From Gigaspora margarita (Eukaryota > Glomeromycota > Glomeromycetes > Diversisporales > Gigasporaceae), in contig WTPW01000853.1 in the NCBI GenBank assembly GCA_009809945.1, positions 214,936 to 278,935 of the forward strand: a stretch of 64,000 nucleotides of DNA, in the 5' to 3' direction. Both the position numbers and the translations under genes were made by a program. The notes under the pieces were generated by a model, which did no database searches, was not told the DNA's origin, and worked only from the letters and a program-made list of their open reading frames with translations. This document shows, in pieces, positions 12,761 to 25,177 of this stretch; positions within the stretch are counted from its first letter, which is position 1, and the number at the start of each line of letters is the position of its first letter.

Positions 12761-13131
12761 GGTTGTTTGTTCTAGGTATGTCCATTTCAAACTATTGCTA
12801 TTGTCTCTTCTTGTATATTGTTCTATATACTTTAGGTTCATTCTATTATATTTTGTTTTTATCTTCTCTTTGTTTTCCATATTTCTTAATACGATGTTTA
12901 TAGAACTTCCCTGCTCTTCTAGTTGCTTTGGCCAGTTATTTAATATGTTCTGTACTATTGATATGCCAAGTTTTTTGGGTGATTTAATACTTTCGCTATG
13001 GTTGTTCTACTTTCTTTATGTGTCAGAACATAGTTTAAGCACTCTAGTATTGATAGGTTTGTGTTTGCTGAGTTTTGTATTTGTTGTAACCTTATTTTTA
13101 GTATTGAACTTTCGAAGTTTTTATGATTTAA

Positions 13132-14330
13132 TTATCTATATAGTATCGAGATTTGTTGTATTGTTTGTTTTTCTTCTATTGTTTTTAACCCATATATCTG
13201 ATAGTGGTACATCATTGAGCTTGGTATTGTTACGGCCATTCCTGCTTTGCTTTTTACTACTGCTGTGTATTTCCTTGTTATAGCTTCGCTTTCTGTTTTC
13301 GGGAGTATGATATTTTGTATTCTGTATGACAGCCTTGCCAGAATTACTATATTGATGATATACACTGCCTGTTTCTCTGTTATTCTAGATCTTTGCAGTC
13401 TTTTTATTGTGCTCTCAGCCTCTTTTCTTATAATTTGCGTTATTGACTTAGTACTTGTCCCAGCTGAGAACCAGCACCCTAGTATTCTACATGCTTCTTT
13501 TGGATCTATTGCTTCTATTTTTGTTTCCTTATATATTATATTTGGGTCCTTCTGTTTTGTGTTTTTTGTTATTAAAATAGACTTTTTAGGGTTAATGGTA
13601 ATGTTTGTCATTGTAAAAAATTTAGTTGCTATTTTAGTGATGGCTTGTATTTCTTCTTTTGATTTCACTAGCCATACGGTATCATCCATATAGACCACCA
13701 CGGGTCTGTTATATGTGCTTGTCTTTTTTGTACCATTCTCATAGTATTCCATCTCCATTGTATATCCTTTTACTTCCTTATATATTGTGTTTAGAAGCGG
13801 ATCATAATATATCCGCCATAGCAGCGGGGCCATCGTCGCCCTTTGATCTATGCCATCTTCGACCTCGTACATATCTGTTATTCCCAGATTCGTAATTACA
13901 GCATTTTTTCTTTCTGAGAATATATTTACGATTAGATTCATCATACTAGTGGGCACTCTGATCCTTTCTAGCGCTTTTCTTAACACTGATATGTGTATTG
14001 AATTGTAAGCTTTTGATATGTCTTGGCTGAGTAGGCATATTTCTTTTCTGTTTACCGCTGCGTCTTCCATAATATGAGTTATTGTTGCTATTGGCATCTC
14101 AGTGGATGTGTGTAGTAGTACTACATAGTTGTTTTCATTCAATATTGGGTATCTGCTTATAATCTTCTTGTTATTATTTTTGTTATAATTTTTCGAATGT
14201 GTTCTATTAGTATTATTGGTCTTGTTTCATTTAGTGATCCAGAGAATTCTTCTTTTTTTGCTATTGGATATATGTTGCTTCTCTTCCAACTTTTTGGTAT
14301 TGTCTGTAATGATTAGCAAGCGTTCATGAT
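13132..14330 (-). pseudogene. LINE ORF2, reverse transcriptase domain
   Basis: The core motifs are readable in order. Upstream RPIILIEHIRKIITK (about 14240-14190) corresponds to the early RT block. QDISKAYNSI is motif A with its catalytic Asp, GIDQRATMAP..LLWRIYYDPLL is motif B, and YMDDT is motif C with the catalytic Asp pair. A long thumb region follows. It would copy LINE RNA at the nicked target. The open stretch is 336 codons, but stops near 14310 and 14145 and after 13132 break the frame. In motif B, RAT replaces the usual G-D-T/S-type residues, so even this domain may be impaired. Confidence 0.9.
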
Positions 14331-15200
14331 CTCTAGTATCTTGCTTCTTGCCTTTCTTCCAGTTTTCTTGCTCATCTCATTGGATATGGCTTGTGGTCCT
14401 GTTGTCTTTTTCATCAGTGTCTCTTTTATTGTCTCTTCAAGTTCTTCTATCGTTATTTGTTTTTCTAGCCCTTCGTACCATGAGCTACTTATTATTTCTT
14501 TTGGTTCATATACCTTCTTCCAGTTGGCCCACACCTCTTCGTTCTTTGGGTTATACTTGGTCCATTTTCTGAAATGTGCTTTGATTTCTTGTTTTATTTT
14601 TTTAGGTTCAGTTGTCATATAGTTTTCGTGTGCGATACTATTTATTATGACTGGTGCTTTATGTCTCTGTAGTATGCTGCTTATCATCTTTTTTGTATTG
14701 TTTGCGAAATTGTTATATCTCTTTTCTATATGGTTTTCTATCTTTTGTTTGTGGGCCAGGCTGTTTTCCAACTTTCTTGCTTTGTATATCCCCTTTTGAT
14801 ACACCTTTAGCTTTTTGACTTTCTCTCCTAATTCCTTCTCTGTGTCGTTCTTTGCTAATATTATTCCAATTGTCGATTTGCTTAGTTTTTCTATTTCTTT
14901 GATTTCTTTGTTTATCTCCTGTAGCATTTCTTCTTCTTTGTCTCCTGCTTGGATTTGTCTTATTACTGCATCAATTCTCTTTAGAGCATTATGCAACTTT
15001 GTTGCTTTTTTGAAAAAAGCATAAAAAGTTTTGGGCGTAACTTTTGCTTTTGGGATATTTCTGTCCACTACTGCTTTGATAATTTGTTCAATTTTGCTCT
15101 AACTTTTGTTTAGTCTGTCTTCTGTGTCGATTTTACGTGCTTATTCTGTTTCTAATCTCCCTACTGCTTCTTCTATCTCTGCTATGAAAACGTCCCATTT
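14313..15200 (-). pseudogene. LINE ORF2, linker between endonuclease and reverse transcriptase
   Basis: A 251-codon open stretch (minus strand, 15068-14313) encoding a Lys/Glu-rich, probably coiled-coil segment typical of the region between the APE endonuclease and the RT palm. Upstream in the same frame are two stops where Gln codons would be plausible (CAA to TAA near 15140, CAG to TAG near 15103). It has no catalytic motif. Confidence 0.75.
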
Positions 15201-15284
15201 TTTTTCTGTCATCTCTTTATATAGGTATACTGTTCTTTTTCTCTTTTTTGTTTAATATTGTTTAACTTCTCTTATGGGTTGTCA

Positions 15285-15990
15285 TTCTACTGTTATGATT
15301 TTGTGATCACTGTTTGTAATTCTCTCTGCGCTTCTAATTATTTGTTTTGTAATACTTGGAATCATGTTGTTGGTTATATAAATATCGTCTATCTGGCTTT
15401 CCATATCGTTTCTTCTCCAAGTTACTTTTTTTATATCAAAATATTGCAGTAGGCTTATCATTTCAATATGTTCTATTTCTTTGAAAATTGGTACAACTTT
15501 CTTCTCTTTGTTCCTATCTGAGTTAAAGTCTCCTATGATTATCATCTTGTAGTTTCTAGCTACTGCTTGTTGCGTCCATTCTAATACTTTTTTCTGTGTA
15601 TTTTTATTGAGTGTTTTATTTGTACTTGGGAGATAGATTGAAACTATTCTAACTTTCTGATTGCTTAGAAAAAAGAAATCGACCACTATGGCTGTACCTG
15701 TAACCGTCATAATGTTGTGTATGTAGGGTTGCAGGGTTTTTATAACTGCAATTCCTATACCCATGCTTGATTCCTGTTTGTTTGCTATCTCTTTATTACT
15801 ATTTGCGGTATATACATTGTAGTATGGATTTGCCAAATATAGTTTGTGATTGCTTGATTCCACTATTTTTGTTTCTGTTATTCCTACAATGTAAAAATTG
15901 TTCTCTTAACACTTTTCTATTCAATTCCTATATTTTAATGCATTATTTAGTCCTTGTGTATTGTGCGTTAATATGTGTAATTTGTGTAAC
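15285..15990 (-). pseudogene. LINE ORF2, APE-type endonuclease domain
   Basis: The motifs of the exonuclease-endonuclease-phosphatase family can be followed in order. THNTQGLNNA (about 15970-15940) is the Asn block, VGITETK (about 15885) holds the catalytic Glu, IIIGDFNSDRN is the central Asp/Asn block, IDDIYITN follows, and NSDHKII carries the terminal Asp-His. The enzyme nicks target DNA to prime reverse transcription. The N-terminal part contains two stops (at Trp- and Gln-like positions), while the main part is open for 193 codons. It lies directly upstream of the linker and RT in transcript order. Confidence 0.9.
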
Positions 15991-16129
15991 AGTATTTTTT
16001 GTTTCTCTTTTTTTGGTTTTCTTTGTGCGCCTGTTTGTTGATCGTCCAAACTCATGTGATTTGTTGTATTTGTATCATCCAAAATGTTTTGGTTATTACT
16101 GATTCACTCTGTTGTACATCATTATAATG

Positions 16130-19083
16130 TTTCAAGTTGCTTCTAGTAGCGGCTTGAGTTTAAATAGATAGTCTGGTGCTTTTTCCATTGCAAAGATTAG
16201 TTTTAGATCTTCTAATGTAGCTTTTACGTTTTCCTGTTCTGTGATTGGTATTATAATCTTGTCACAATCTGTCTCTATCTCGTCAAGGATCTCTTGCATT
16301 TTTTCTAGCGTCTCCAGTACTTCCAGTCTGTCGATTAACATCTCTTCTAAATCTGATTCCTCTCCCTCCTCTTCTGTTTTGTTTTCTATTTCTATTCACT
16401 CTTCTGGTATTCTATAAAAGTAGTATTTGGTTTTTAGCAATCTTGCCATATCAACTAGTTGTCTGAGTGTTCTAATCGGCACTGTTATGCTGAACTCTTT
16501 GATGTCGTCTACATTCATTGGCAGCGTAGGCTTTTCAGTTGGATTTACTATCATGATGTGTTCTGGTATTGGTAATGTGAAACTGTATGTTGCTTTTATT
16601 TATTCTAGAAACTTTGTCCCTTCTAACATATCTTCTATTAGATACGTAAATACCATTTTTGTTCTAATTTTGTTTTTATCCCTGGGTAATCTGGGTTTTT
16701 GGACAAAGAAGTCATTTGGTATATATTTGAAATAGTATTCTTCTCTCAGTTCTTCGACTATATCCTTTATCGACTTATTTGTTTTGGTTATGTCTATTGA
16801 AAAATTTTCACTGAATCTTGCTGACGACTCTTGTAGGATTAATAGTAGTAGTTTCTTTTTCGGGAGTAGATCGAAGTATTTTTCTAGTAGTTTTCCTTTC
16901 TATCTATAATGCTCGACTAGTTCTTGCTTGTACTCTATTAACTTTTTGAGGTCCCACCTGTCTTTAATTGAAAAAATTTTCTTGACACTTGTATTCAGGT
17001 CCTTGGGGTCTTGCGGTAGTTGCTCTAGCTCTATAAAATAGGCTTCTAGTAATTTTGAGAATATGTATACAGTCAGACCTCTCTATAGTCACACCCTATA
17101 TAGTCACACCTCTATATAAGCACCCAATATTGTGTGATGAACTTAAAATATAGTAAAAAAACCTCATTATAGTCACAAATCACCTATAATCACTATCACA
17201 AAAAAATTTTGATTTTTTATCAATATTTTTAATAAAAAACCCTCGTTATAATCACAAATTTTGACTAAATATAGATTATAACATCTGATTGGCCAATATT
17301 CATATTCATGTTTATTTAAAATATTCTATTAAAAATTCTTAAAGGTTTGACAACAAATAACTTTTGATACAGTAGTCCGATTTGGATGAAACAACTACCA
17401 AGATGACCGTCTCGATGAGACGATTCTAATGAGCCTAAGATCGCTAAAATCCAATTACAGGCTCCTGTGATCGTTAAGGAATTGTGTCACTTCACATATT
17501 TAAGAATTGATTAAATTTAACATCTAAATAAAAAATCCTTAATGATATTAGCATTTTGTAGCTAAATTTTGACGATTTTAGACTCTTTAGAATTGTCTTA
17601 TTAAGTCAAACACTTGTCATTTTATCCAAATTGGGCTACTAGATCAAAAGTTTTTCACTATTAAACATTTTAAATTTTTTAATAGTATTTCAAATATGCG
17701 CAAATATATTACTTATTAATATTTGGTCATGTGTATAACAGAGTATTTTATTTATAGTCACACCTCTATACAATCACCAAAATAGGGCGCGACCAACTTG
17801 TGATTATAGAGAGGTCTGACTGTATTTTTCTTAGAGCTGCTAGTATAGCTCTAAGTTTGGCTTGACTTTTTATTGGTAAATAAAATGACAGGATGTTTGT
17901 TATTTCCTGCGGTATGTCTTCAGGTTTTTCTGGCAGTTGTTGTAGTATATTTTGTATTGTTTGGTTTATGATTGCCCACAGTTTGTCTTCTACAATTTCG
18001 CTTTCAACCTTCATGAAACCTCTACAATAGTCTAGAATTCTTGCTATTTCTCTTAGGTTTTTAGTCATATTGAAGTTGGTCAGGAAATTTATCACGATCT
18101 TCTGTCTAACTTTCTTGTTTATTTGATCTCTTATTTTCCTATTTGTTACAGTGATGCTATGCTTTCCTTTGTAGTTTTGTACTATTGATTATAAATTTCT
18201 TCAAATTCCTTCTGATATGCTGATGTGATATTTTTATTTCTGGTAAGGATACAGAAAAAATTTTTATCCAAATACTTGAATTTGAGTGCAATCGCCATAG
18301 GGATTGTATGTGTGGTCACTTTGTGTTCCAATTTGCATATGATAAATTTTAACATTTGTTCCTCTTTCTCGAATACTTCTAGGATTTTTTCATAGTGCTA
18401 CAGCTCTTCGTTGAATTCTTGTGTTTTGATTTGTGTCAATTCCTCTGTTATCACCTTTGCCCATTCCAGTTCCTCTTCTCTTTGTCTTCTCTATTGAGTA
18501 CCTTCACATCTGGTAATGCTTGGTCTTCTGACTACGTCGCTATATGACTTTGACTGTGTGCTTTGTTCACTGCTTTCTGTGTTCCAATTTTGAATTGTTA
18601 CTTGTATATCTTCTACCTCCATTTTATCTGTTTGTATAGTGTTACTTAGCTCTGTGGTTCCAGCCTCTTGTTCTGAGGTAGTTTCTTGTGCTTGCACTGT
18701 TCTCATGGTGTTCACTATTTGGCCCCTGTCCTGCTCGATTTGGGTATAGCTTCTTCCAGATGTAATCATACCCTGATCTGGTAGGATTGGGTCTGTCTGG
18801 ATTTGTATATTGTTTACTTCTGTTTGTGGTTCTGACGTCATTCCTGCAATTTTTGGGATTTGGCCATATCTGCTATTTTGTTCTTCTATTATTATACTTG
18901 TGTTTTCGCTTGTATTAGGGTTAGTTTCTTGGATAGTGCCTCTTGCATAACACAGTCTATTTCTTTTTTGTTTTGCTTCCTTTTCTTTTGCATATTGGGT
19001 TCTTCGATTTCAAGCATGTTGTATGGATTTTCTGTTGTTTTTCCTTGTTCTGATACCATACTTTTGCTATTTTTGTTTGTCAC
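16130..19083 (-). pseudogene. LINE ORF1-like region, interrupted by a MITE
   Basis: Minus-strand open pieces from 19083 down to about 16130 (for example 18841-18491, 18095-17823 and 16341-16132) form a polar, Glu/Gln/Ser-rich protein with a SKSYSDVVRR segment near 18560. This resembles the poorly conserved first ORF of fungal LINEs, whose product usually binds the RNA. No zinc knuckle or RRM was recognised. The frame is cut by several stops and by the MITE at 17070-17822, across which the protein resumes (LRAILAALRKI upstream, then FSKLLEAYFIELEQ). Confidence 0.65.
17070..17822. mobile_element. Tc1/pogo-like MITE inside the LINE, TSD TA
   Basis: Terminal inverted repeats CAGTCAGACCTCTCTATA.GTCAC at both ends are flanked by TA at 17068-17069 and 17823-17824. 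The 753-bp interior is non-coding and contains a degraded copy of the recurrent palindromic module (about 17370-17470). It disrupts the ORF1-like region, so it inserted after the LINE. Confidence 0.88.
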
Positions 19084-19307
19084 TAGCGGGCTAAGCCCGT
19101 CTGTGTTGCTGTGTGTATTTTGATATAGTCAGCTTATTTTCCTCTTTTTTCTCAGTCTCGTGGTTCTTGTTCTATCTTTTGTTTGTTTCTTTTATTAATT
19201 AGTTGTGGTACTTGATGTTATACTATTGTTGGTTTTCTCTTTTCTAATTGTTTTGATTTTCCAATTATGTAAAAATTGATGTACAGAAAAGAGTTTTCCT
19301 TTGTCAG

Positions 19308-19329
19308 TTTTAAAAATTAATATTTTTTT
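19308..19329. repeat. LINE target-site duplication, copy next to the 5' end
   Basis: Identical to 10747-10768. It marks the 5' end of the LINE just left of 19308. Confidence 0.9.
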
Positions 19330-19955
19330 ACTAAAAAATATATATAATATATATAATTAATTTATTATAAAAAATATTTAACTTAAATAATATTTATATA
19401 CAAAAAAAAATTTTTCTAAATAAAGCTAAATTTTGTAAAATTTATAGAAAATTTAAACTTCCTTTCCTATAATAGTATTTTGAGTAATAAAGCCAGTGAA
19501 ACTGGTTTTCTAATTGGCAACAAGAAATGCATATTATATATTTAGAACATTTAAAATTAAGTGAATTGATGTAAAGTAAAGTAAAAAGTATATGGAATAG
19601 ATTTTTAATTCAAAATGATTTAGAGTAGCAAAGTTGAAATAGTATAATTATATGAATATTTGTTATTATTATTAAAAAAGAGCCATGTGGCATTTCAATC
19701 TATTTGAGTTGTTATAGGAATAATATATTAAACTCTATTTTATAAAAACCAAATTGCAACAATGTGTGTATTGCAAATATTTTTGATATAGCAGCAGATA
19801 ATATTAAATAGTTTGTATTTAAGAAAGAAGGATGGATTGTAAATATTGTTAGAGAAAAATTCTAAAAGAGAAAAATTTGTTTGTTCTTTTGCAAGTTTGT
19901 TAGCATAGTTGTTAAGTTTATTATCACTATATGCAGGAACTTTGTGAAATATAAT
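19330..19955. other. AT-rich stretch without a gene
   Basis: No feature recognised between the LINE TSD and the next MITE. Confidence 0.6.
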
Positions 19956-19963
19956 AGTATAGT

Positions 19964-20228
19964 TAGGTTCCTTAAACTCAAATAAATCAAATATTTTGCT
20001 TATTTGAATTTGATTTGATTTGAAATTCTGAATTTGAATTTGATTTGAATTTGAAATTCTGAATTTGAATTTGATTTGAATTTGAACTTTCAATATAAAT
20101 ATTTAAATTAAATCAAATATTTGATTAAATCCAATTTGAATTTGGTTTGATTTAAAAATCTTGGATTTGAATTTGATTTGAGTTCAAATATTTGATCAAA
20201 TCAAATCAAATCAAATTGCAAAACTCTA
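19964..20228. mobile_element. AAATTTG-rich MITE, copy 1 (decayed)
   Basis: The ends TAGGTTCC and TTGCAAAACTCTA are degraded versions of the TAGGGTTCC ends seen in the next copy. Near-perfect 8-bp TSDs flank it (AGTATAGT at 19956-19963, AGTATAGA at 20229-20236). The interior is an irregular array of TTTGAATTTGAT. Confidence 0.75.
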
Positions 20229-20412
20229 AGTATAGAAGTATAATTAAATAAAATTTAGAAAAGTATACTAAATAGGCTAATAGTTGTATAAATAAATTTT
20301 GTTAGGGTTGTAAGTGGAGTATAAAAAAGATTTGTATTTGGATACTATTTGGATATAATAGATTAAGAGTCCATATATATATACTACTATAAGAGTATGT
20401 ATAGATAGCTAA

Positions 20413-20698
20413 TAGGGTTCCTCAAATTCAAATCAAATCAAATATTGGGTCAATTTGAATTTGATCAAATCAAATTGACCCTGATTTGAATTTGATTTGA
20501 TTCAAATATTTGGATTTGAATTTGATTTGAATTTGAATTTTTAATAGTAATTTTCAAATCAAATCAAATATTTGTCAAATCAAATCAAATTTGGCCAAAT
20601 TTGAATTTGATCAAATCAAATATAGTCAAATTTGAATTTGAATTTGATCAAATATTTGATTCAAATATTTGAAGATCAAATCAAATTGTGGAACCCTA
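20413..20698. mobile_element. AAATTTG-rich MITE, copy 2, TSD ATAGCTAA
   Basis: Ends TAGGGTTCC and GGAACCCTA; exact 8-bp TSDs ATAGCTAA at 20405-20412 and 20699-20706. Almost the whole element is built of self-complementary TTTGAATTTGATCAAATC-like blocks. Copy 3 at 30901-31215 is in the opposite orientation. Confidence 0.9.
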
Positions 20699-20706
20699 AT
20701 AGCTAA

Positions 20707-21965
20707 TAAGATTGCAACCAGTTTAGCTTTGTATAATAATAACTAGTTTGAATTTGTACAAAAAATTGGTGTATAATTTTATTCTTAACAACCTAAATCC
20801 AGACAATGTTCATTAAGTATTGTGAGTTGCCAAGATTAATAACAGATCCATTAGTATAGAAAGTAGATTCTAAAAGGTTAGAGTTAGCAAGTGCTATAAT
20901 TTGTAAATTGTTTGATATATTACAAAAGGAAATATTTCTTCTATAGCAGATAAAGGTATTTTATAAAAAAGTTTCAGAGCAGATTATTTATAAGATTAGT
21001 AAAAAAAGTTTTTTTTTTAACTAACTTAAAGTATTTGAATCTTGGCTACTAAACCAAATTTTAATAATATTTTTTTTTTATTTAGAACTTTTTTTCTTTG
21101 AACTTATTTTCTAGAATTTATTTTGTACTTTTAGTAGTGATTTCAATGGCCAATTCTTGCAAAAGTGCTATATACCAACTAATAATGCAGACATTTAAAA
21201 GCTTGAAGGTAACTACCCTGACAAAAAAATTATGGCGATATGGCACATTTGCCGTATAAGTAGAAGTACTGTATGCCGTATAAATAGTATAAATACCATA
21301 AGTCGTATAAATGCCATATGCTGTATAAATCATATAAGTAACTATGTAATATAGGAGGACTTTCCCATGATAGGTCAATTTAATTTGGTTTTTAAAAAAT
21401 GTAACTGTTATTTATAATACTACAGAAGACTCTTCACAAACGAAGCTTTAAATAACAGTAAGAAAAGCTTCTGAATTTTAATATTAACACAGGTTCTAAT
21501 AAATTTTTTTTTTAAAAAAAAAAAATTAATAATATTTAAAAAGCGAATAAGCTTGCTAGCAATAAGTGATCTAGGTTAATGCTTGAGATAGATTGGTATT
21601 TGGTTTTAAAAATGCTCTTGGATTGGTTAGCATAGAAGGTTGATTGTAATTAAAAACTATAAATTTATTCGACATACAATAAACGACAACTTAATAATTA
21701 GAAGTAGACTAAAATGATTCAATATGATTTAATTTAAATAGAAAAAATTATATATCTATCACTATATAAAATTACAAAATGAAAATTTTTCATCAAACGA
21801 ATGAAAGGACTATAATCTCCGCAATATATTATAAGCTATTTTAAATAAGCCATGAATAAATAAAGTAGAACCTATGTATTGCTTAAAAAATAATAATAAT
21901 AAACGTAAGTTTTTTGAACTTGTTAATTTTCAAGATTCCAAAATATAAAATGACTTACCAAACAT
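20707..21965. other. AT-rich stretch without a gene
   Basis: Holds only a short run of GTATAAATRCC-like units at about 21245-21345 and no recognisable gene. Confidence 0.5.
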
Positions 21966-21973
21966 TTATTTAT

Positions 21974-22089
21974 TAGGGATTGGAAACACCTAAAATTTTT
22001 CTTAATCGTTTAATCGTTTAACCGTTTAACCATTTAATTTGGCGGAATTATAGAGCAATTTTTAAATGGTTAAACGGTTCTAATCCCTA
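21974..22089. mobile_element. TAGGGATTGGAA MITE, TSD TTATTTAT
   Basis: 116 bp with TAGGGATTGG and CTAATCCCTA ends and repeated CGTTTAACCG blocks. Exact 8-bp TSDs TTATTTAT lie at 21966-21973 and 22090-22097. A second copy is at 42998-43156. Confidence 0.88.
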
Positions 22090-22098
22090 TTATTTATA

Positions 22099-22435
22099 TA
22101 GTCAAACCTCTATAAATGCAACCTCCATAAATGCAATACCTCTCTAAATACACGTTTTTGTCTTGTCTGTAAGAAATTATTAGTGCTAAATGCATGTTCT
22201 ATATTCTGTAAATGCACATTCTTCCAAATAATTTTCTATATCATGCTACCTCCTAAATGCACATAGCCAATCAAATTTTAGTATTTAAGATAGGTTATAC
22301 AGTTTTAGAAGTTACACAAACTTGATAATCTAATCTTTAAAGCTGCAATTTAATTGGCTCTTCCTAAATGCAATACCTCTTTAAATGCACGTTGTAGGCT
22401 TGTCTTTACATGTTGCATTTATAGAGATTTGACTG
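22099..22435. mobile_element. Tc1/pogo-like MITE, TSD TA
   Basis: TAGTCAAACCTCTATAAATG at the left mirrors the right end (CATTTATAGAGATTTGACTG), with TA on both sides (22097-22098 and 22436-22437). The first base is T where the family has C. Non-coding. Confidence 0.75.
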
Positions 22436-22716
22436 TACCTAAGTAAAGCTTCAAGTATCATAATTTATTTTAATATTATTATAAAGTTAATACATATATA
22501 TTTCTAATTTTCACACAACTATTGTGTTCATTAATATTTCTGTAAATTATTTTTGTTTCTTAACAAAAGATCTGAACTGATTTTAACTTATAGCAATAGG
22601 AGATTTGATATTATTTTGCCAACTGCATAGGATAATAAAGACAAATTTTGTTTATTAACATAGATTCAAGTGATTCAAATGAACTTAAAGCAAATTATAC
22701 AGGTAATATGAAAATG

Positions 22717-22943
22717 CAGGTAATGTACTGTATATACTAGTATGCTCACATAAGTTACGATATGCAATATAAGTTACATAAATCATAGCACATAACATAA
22801 ATTGGCATAGCACTATACTACACGGCATAGCACTCACGGCACTTATGCTACCTTATTACTATATACGGCATAATGGCAACATGACCCAAAGGTAATACTA
22901 CCATTATATCATAGCTATAATGCTGTATGTAGTTACTACCCTG
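22717..22943. mobile_element. Possible hAT-like MITE
   Basis: Begins CAGGTAATGTACTG and ends TAGTTACTACCCTG. Imperfect 8-bp flanks are seen (TGAAAATG; GAGAAATG, offset by one base). The interior is rich in GCATA/TATGC motifs. Confidence 0.4.
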
Positions 22944-23197
22944 AGAAATGTTTGCACTATTAATACCAATCTAATTGCTTCTTTAGTTATTTTTTTTATT
23001 TTTCTTTAGTATATTATATATTTTGCTAAATAGTCTTGTATTTTCTTGATATTTTTTTGAGTTTTACTAAAACGGATTTATAGTGTTTTATACTATATTA
23101 TACAAAACTATTAGAATAGCCAATCAAAATTTAAAATCAGGTATAATATAAAATTTGTTTTTTTTGTTTATTTTTTTTTAATGGGTATCTGTTTGCT

Positions 23198-23232
23198 GTA
23201 CTAAATTTAGTACAATGTACTAAATTTAGTAC
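23198..23232. promoter_or_regulatory. Left subterminal palindrome pair of piggyBac
   Basis: Two copies of the perfect palindrome GTACTAAATTTAGTAC at 23198-23213 and 23217-23232. Together with the right-hand copies they are candidate transposase-binding sites; binding is inferred from position and symmetry only. Confidence 0.55.
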
Positions 23233-24143
23233 AGTTTTAAAACTAAAATAAAATAAAATAAATCATTAGCTATTATATGAAATTTATATAATATATAAAT
23301 GATTATCTAACGATCATTTTGGTAATTAAAAATAATTAGTATACATTTAACAATTAGGCACATGCAGGTTTTTTTTAGCAAGAATTTTTAGAGCTTAATC
23401 AGATTTGCAGATCAAATTTTGATAGCACTTCTAAGAAATTCCCACTTGTATAACTGGTTCTAACTGGTTATAACCTGACCAAAAATGCAGTTCGTTACCT
23501 TGGTCATTCATATTTAGTGAAAGAATTAATAATTTAATTGGCATATCTATGAAGTCATAAAGGTAGATCATAGATGTGTTCATAGATATAATCTATAAAA
23601 TATATAAAATGTAGTACAAAAAAAAATTTGAACGCAAGTTTTTAAGTAAATAACAGTAAAAATTCTCTGCTGGAATCATTACAATGCTGAGAATATCATG
23701 CAAGTTAGCTGTTGGAGGGCAGGTAAGCTGTAAAGCAACAGTATTACCACAGGATATAATACAACAGCATTTTCAGCAATATGGAGAAGATTGGAAAACT
23801 TATGTTTAAATGGTACAATCATTAGAGAATTAACTGCAAGAAAATGCCAAACATATCAAGTACGTTTTGATGAAATTGAAAATGTGATTGTGGATGTTCT
23901 TGCAAGTAACCTACGATATGAAAAACCAACTATCTCAAATAGAGAAGAAGAAAAACAAGTGGTAACAGAGTCATTATCAGCACCTGAGGCACTATCTGAT
24001 GATAGTGAAAGTAGCTTGAAAGAAGAAGAAGAGCAGAATATAGATGTAATTGATCTTAGTATCTCAGTAAACTAGCGAGAGCAACTAGTAACCATTGATC
24101 AATGTGCAATTAACCTAGTATATGATCATGTATGCGAAGTTAA

Positions 24144-25177
24144 CAGTTATAGGACATGTCCCCTTAAAATTGGTTTAAAATAAATTTATAATAAAAATTA
24201 TAAAAAAACATATGAATTTACTATATAACTTTGAGCTAAGATCCCTCTCTGGGTTAACTAATTAACTTAAAANNNNNNNNNNNNNNNNNNNNNNNNNNNN
24301 NNNNNNNNNNNNNNNNNNNNNNNNNNNNNNNNNNNNNNNNNNNNNNNNNNNNNNNNNNNNNNNNNNNNNNNNNNNNNNNNNNNNNNNNNNNNNNNNNNNN
24401 NNNNNNNNNNNNNNNNNNNNNNNNNNNNNNNNNNNNNNNNNNNNNNNNNNNNNNNNNNNNNNNNNNNNNNNNNNNNNNNNNNNNNNNNNNNNNNNNNNNN
24501 NNNNNNNNNNNNNNNNNNNNNNNNNNNNNNNNNNNNNNNNNNNNNNNNNNNNNNNNNNNNNNNNNNNNNNNNNNNNNNNNNNNNNNNNNNNNNNNNNNNN
24601 NNNNNNNNNNNNNNNNNNNNNNNNNNNNNNNNNNNNNNNNNNNNNNNNNNNNNNNNNNNNNNNNNNNNNNNNNNNNNNNNNNNNNNNNNNNNNNNNNNNN
24701 NNNNNNNNNNNNNNNNNNNNNNNNNNNNNNNNNNNNNNNNNNNNNNNNNNNNNNNNNNNNNNNNNNNNNNNNNNNNNNNNNNNNNNNNNNNNNNNNNNNN
24801 NNNNNNNNNNNNNNNNNNNNNNNNNNNNNNNNNNNNNNNNNNNNNNNNNNNNNNNNNNNNNNNNNNNNNNNNNNNNNNNNNNNNNNNNNNNNNNNNNNNN
24901 NNNNNNNNNNNNNNNNNNNNNNNNNNNNNNNNNNNNNNNNNNNNNNNNNNNNNNNNNNNNNNNNNNNNNNNNNNNNNNNNNNNNNNNNNNNNNNNNNNNN
25001 NNNNNNNNNNNNNNNNNNNNNNNNNNNNNNNNNNNNNNNNNNNNNNNNNNNNNNNNNNTTTTAAGTTAATTAGTTAACCCAGAGAGGGATCTTAGCTCAA
25101 AGTTATATAGTAAATTCATATGTTTTTTTTATAATTTTTATTATAAATTTATTTCTAGGGGACATGTCCTATGACTG
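24144..25177. mobile_element. TTAA-flanked element nested in piggyBac, with assembly gap
   Basis: TTAA at 24140-24143 and 25178-25181 flank near-identical inverted repeats of about 130 bp (CAGTTATAGGACATGTCCCC at the left, the inverse GGGGACATGTCCTATGACTG at the right). Joining the flanks at one TTAA restores the transposase frame (..CEVN then VSSISLASLY..). The interior is mostly the gap at 24273-25058. A second TTAA-targeting, piggyBac-like family is the likely explanation. Confidence 0.88.
24273..25058. other. Assembly gap (786 N)
   Basis: Unknown sequence lying exactly between the inverted repeats of the nested TTAA element. Its length may be an estimate, and nothing can be said about its content. 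Confidence 0.98.

Larger units (their letters stand above)
10769..19307 (-). mobile_element. Near-complete LINE retrotransposon
   Basis: A minus-strand non-LTR retrotransposon of about 8.5 kb (7.8 kb without the nested MITE). Its 3' end carries a poly-A tail, visible as poly-T at 10762-10796. It is bounded by a 22-bp TSD (TTTTAAAAATTAATATTTTT plus TT) at 10747-10768 and 19308-19329. In transcript order it has an ORF1-like region, an APE-type endonuclease, a reverse transcriptase and a C-terminal zinc-binding region. The AT-rich target fits nicking by an APE endonuclease and target-primed reverse transcription. Multiple stops and frame changes mean this copy is inactive, but full length with an intact TSD suggests moderate age. 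Confidence 0.93.

Noticed and set aside
11000..15900. Plus-strand hydrophobic frames across the LINE
   Set aside because: Complement of the Lys/Glu-rich LINE protein; they carry no family motif.
20413..20698. Simple low-complexity AAATTTG sequence
   Set aside because: The exact 8-bp TSD and matching TAGGGTTCC ends show that it is an inserted element.
24273..25058. Hidden cargo gene in the gap
   Set aside because: No sequence is available; only the flanking inverted repeats and TTAA can be described.
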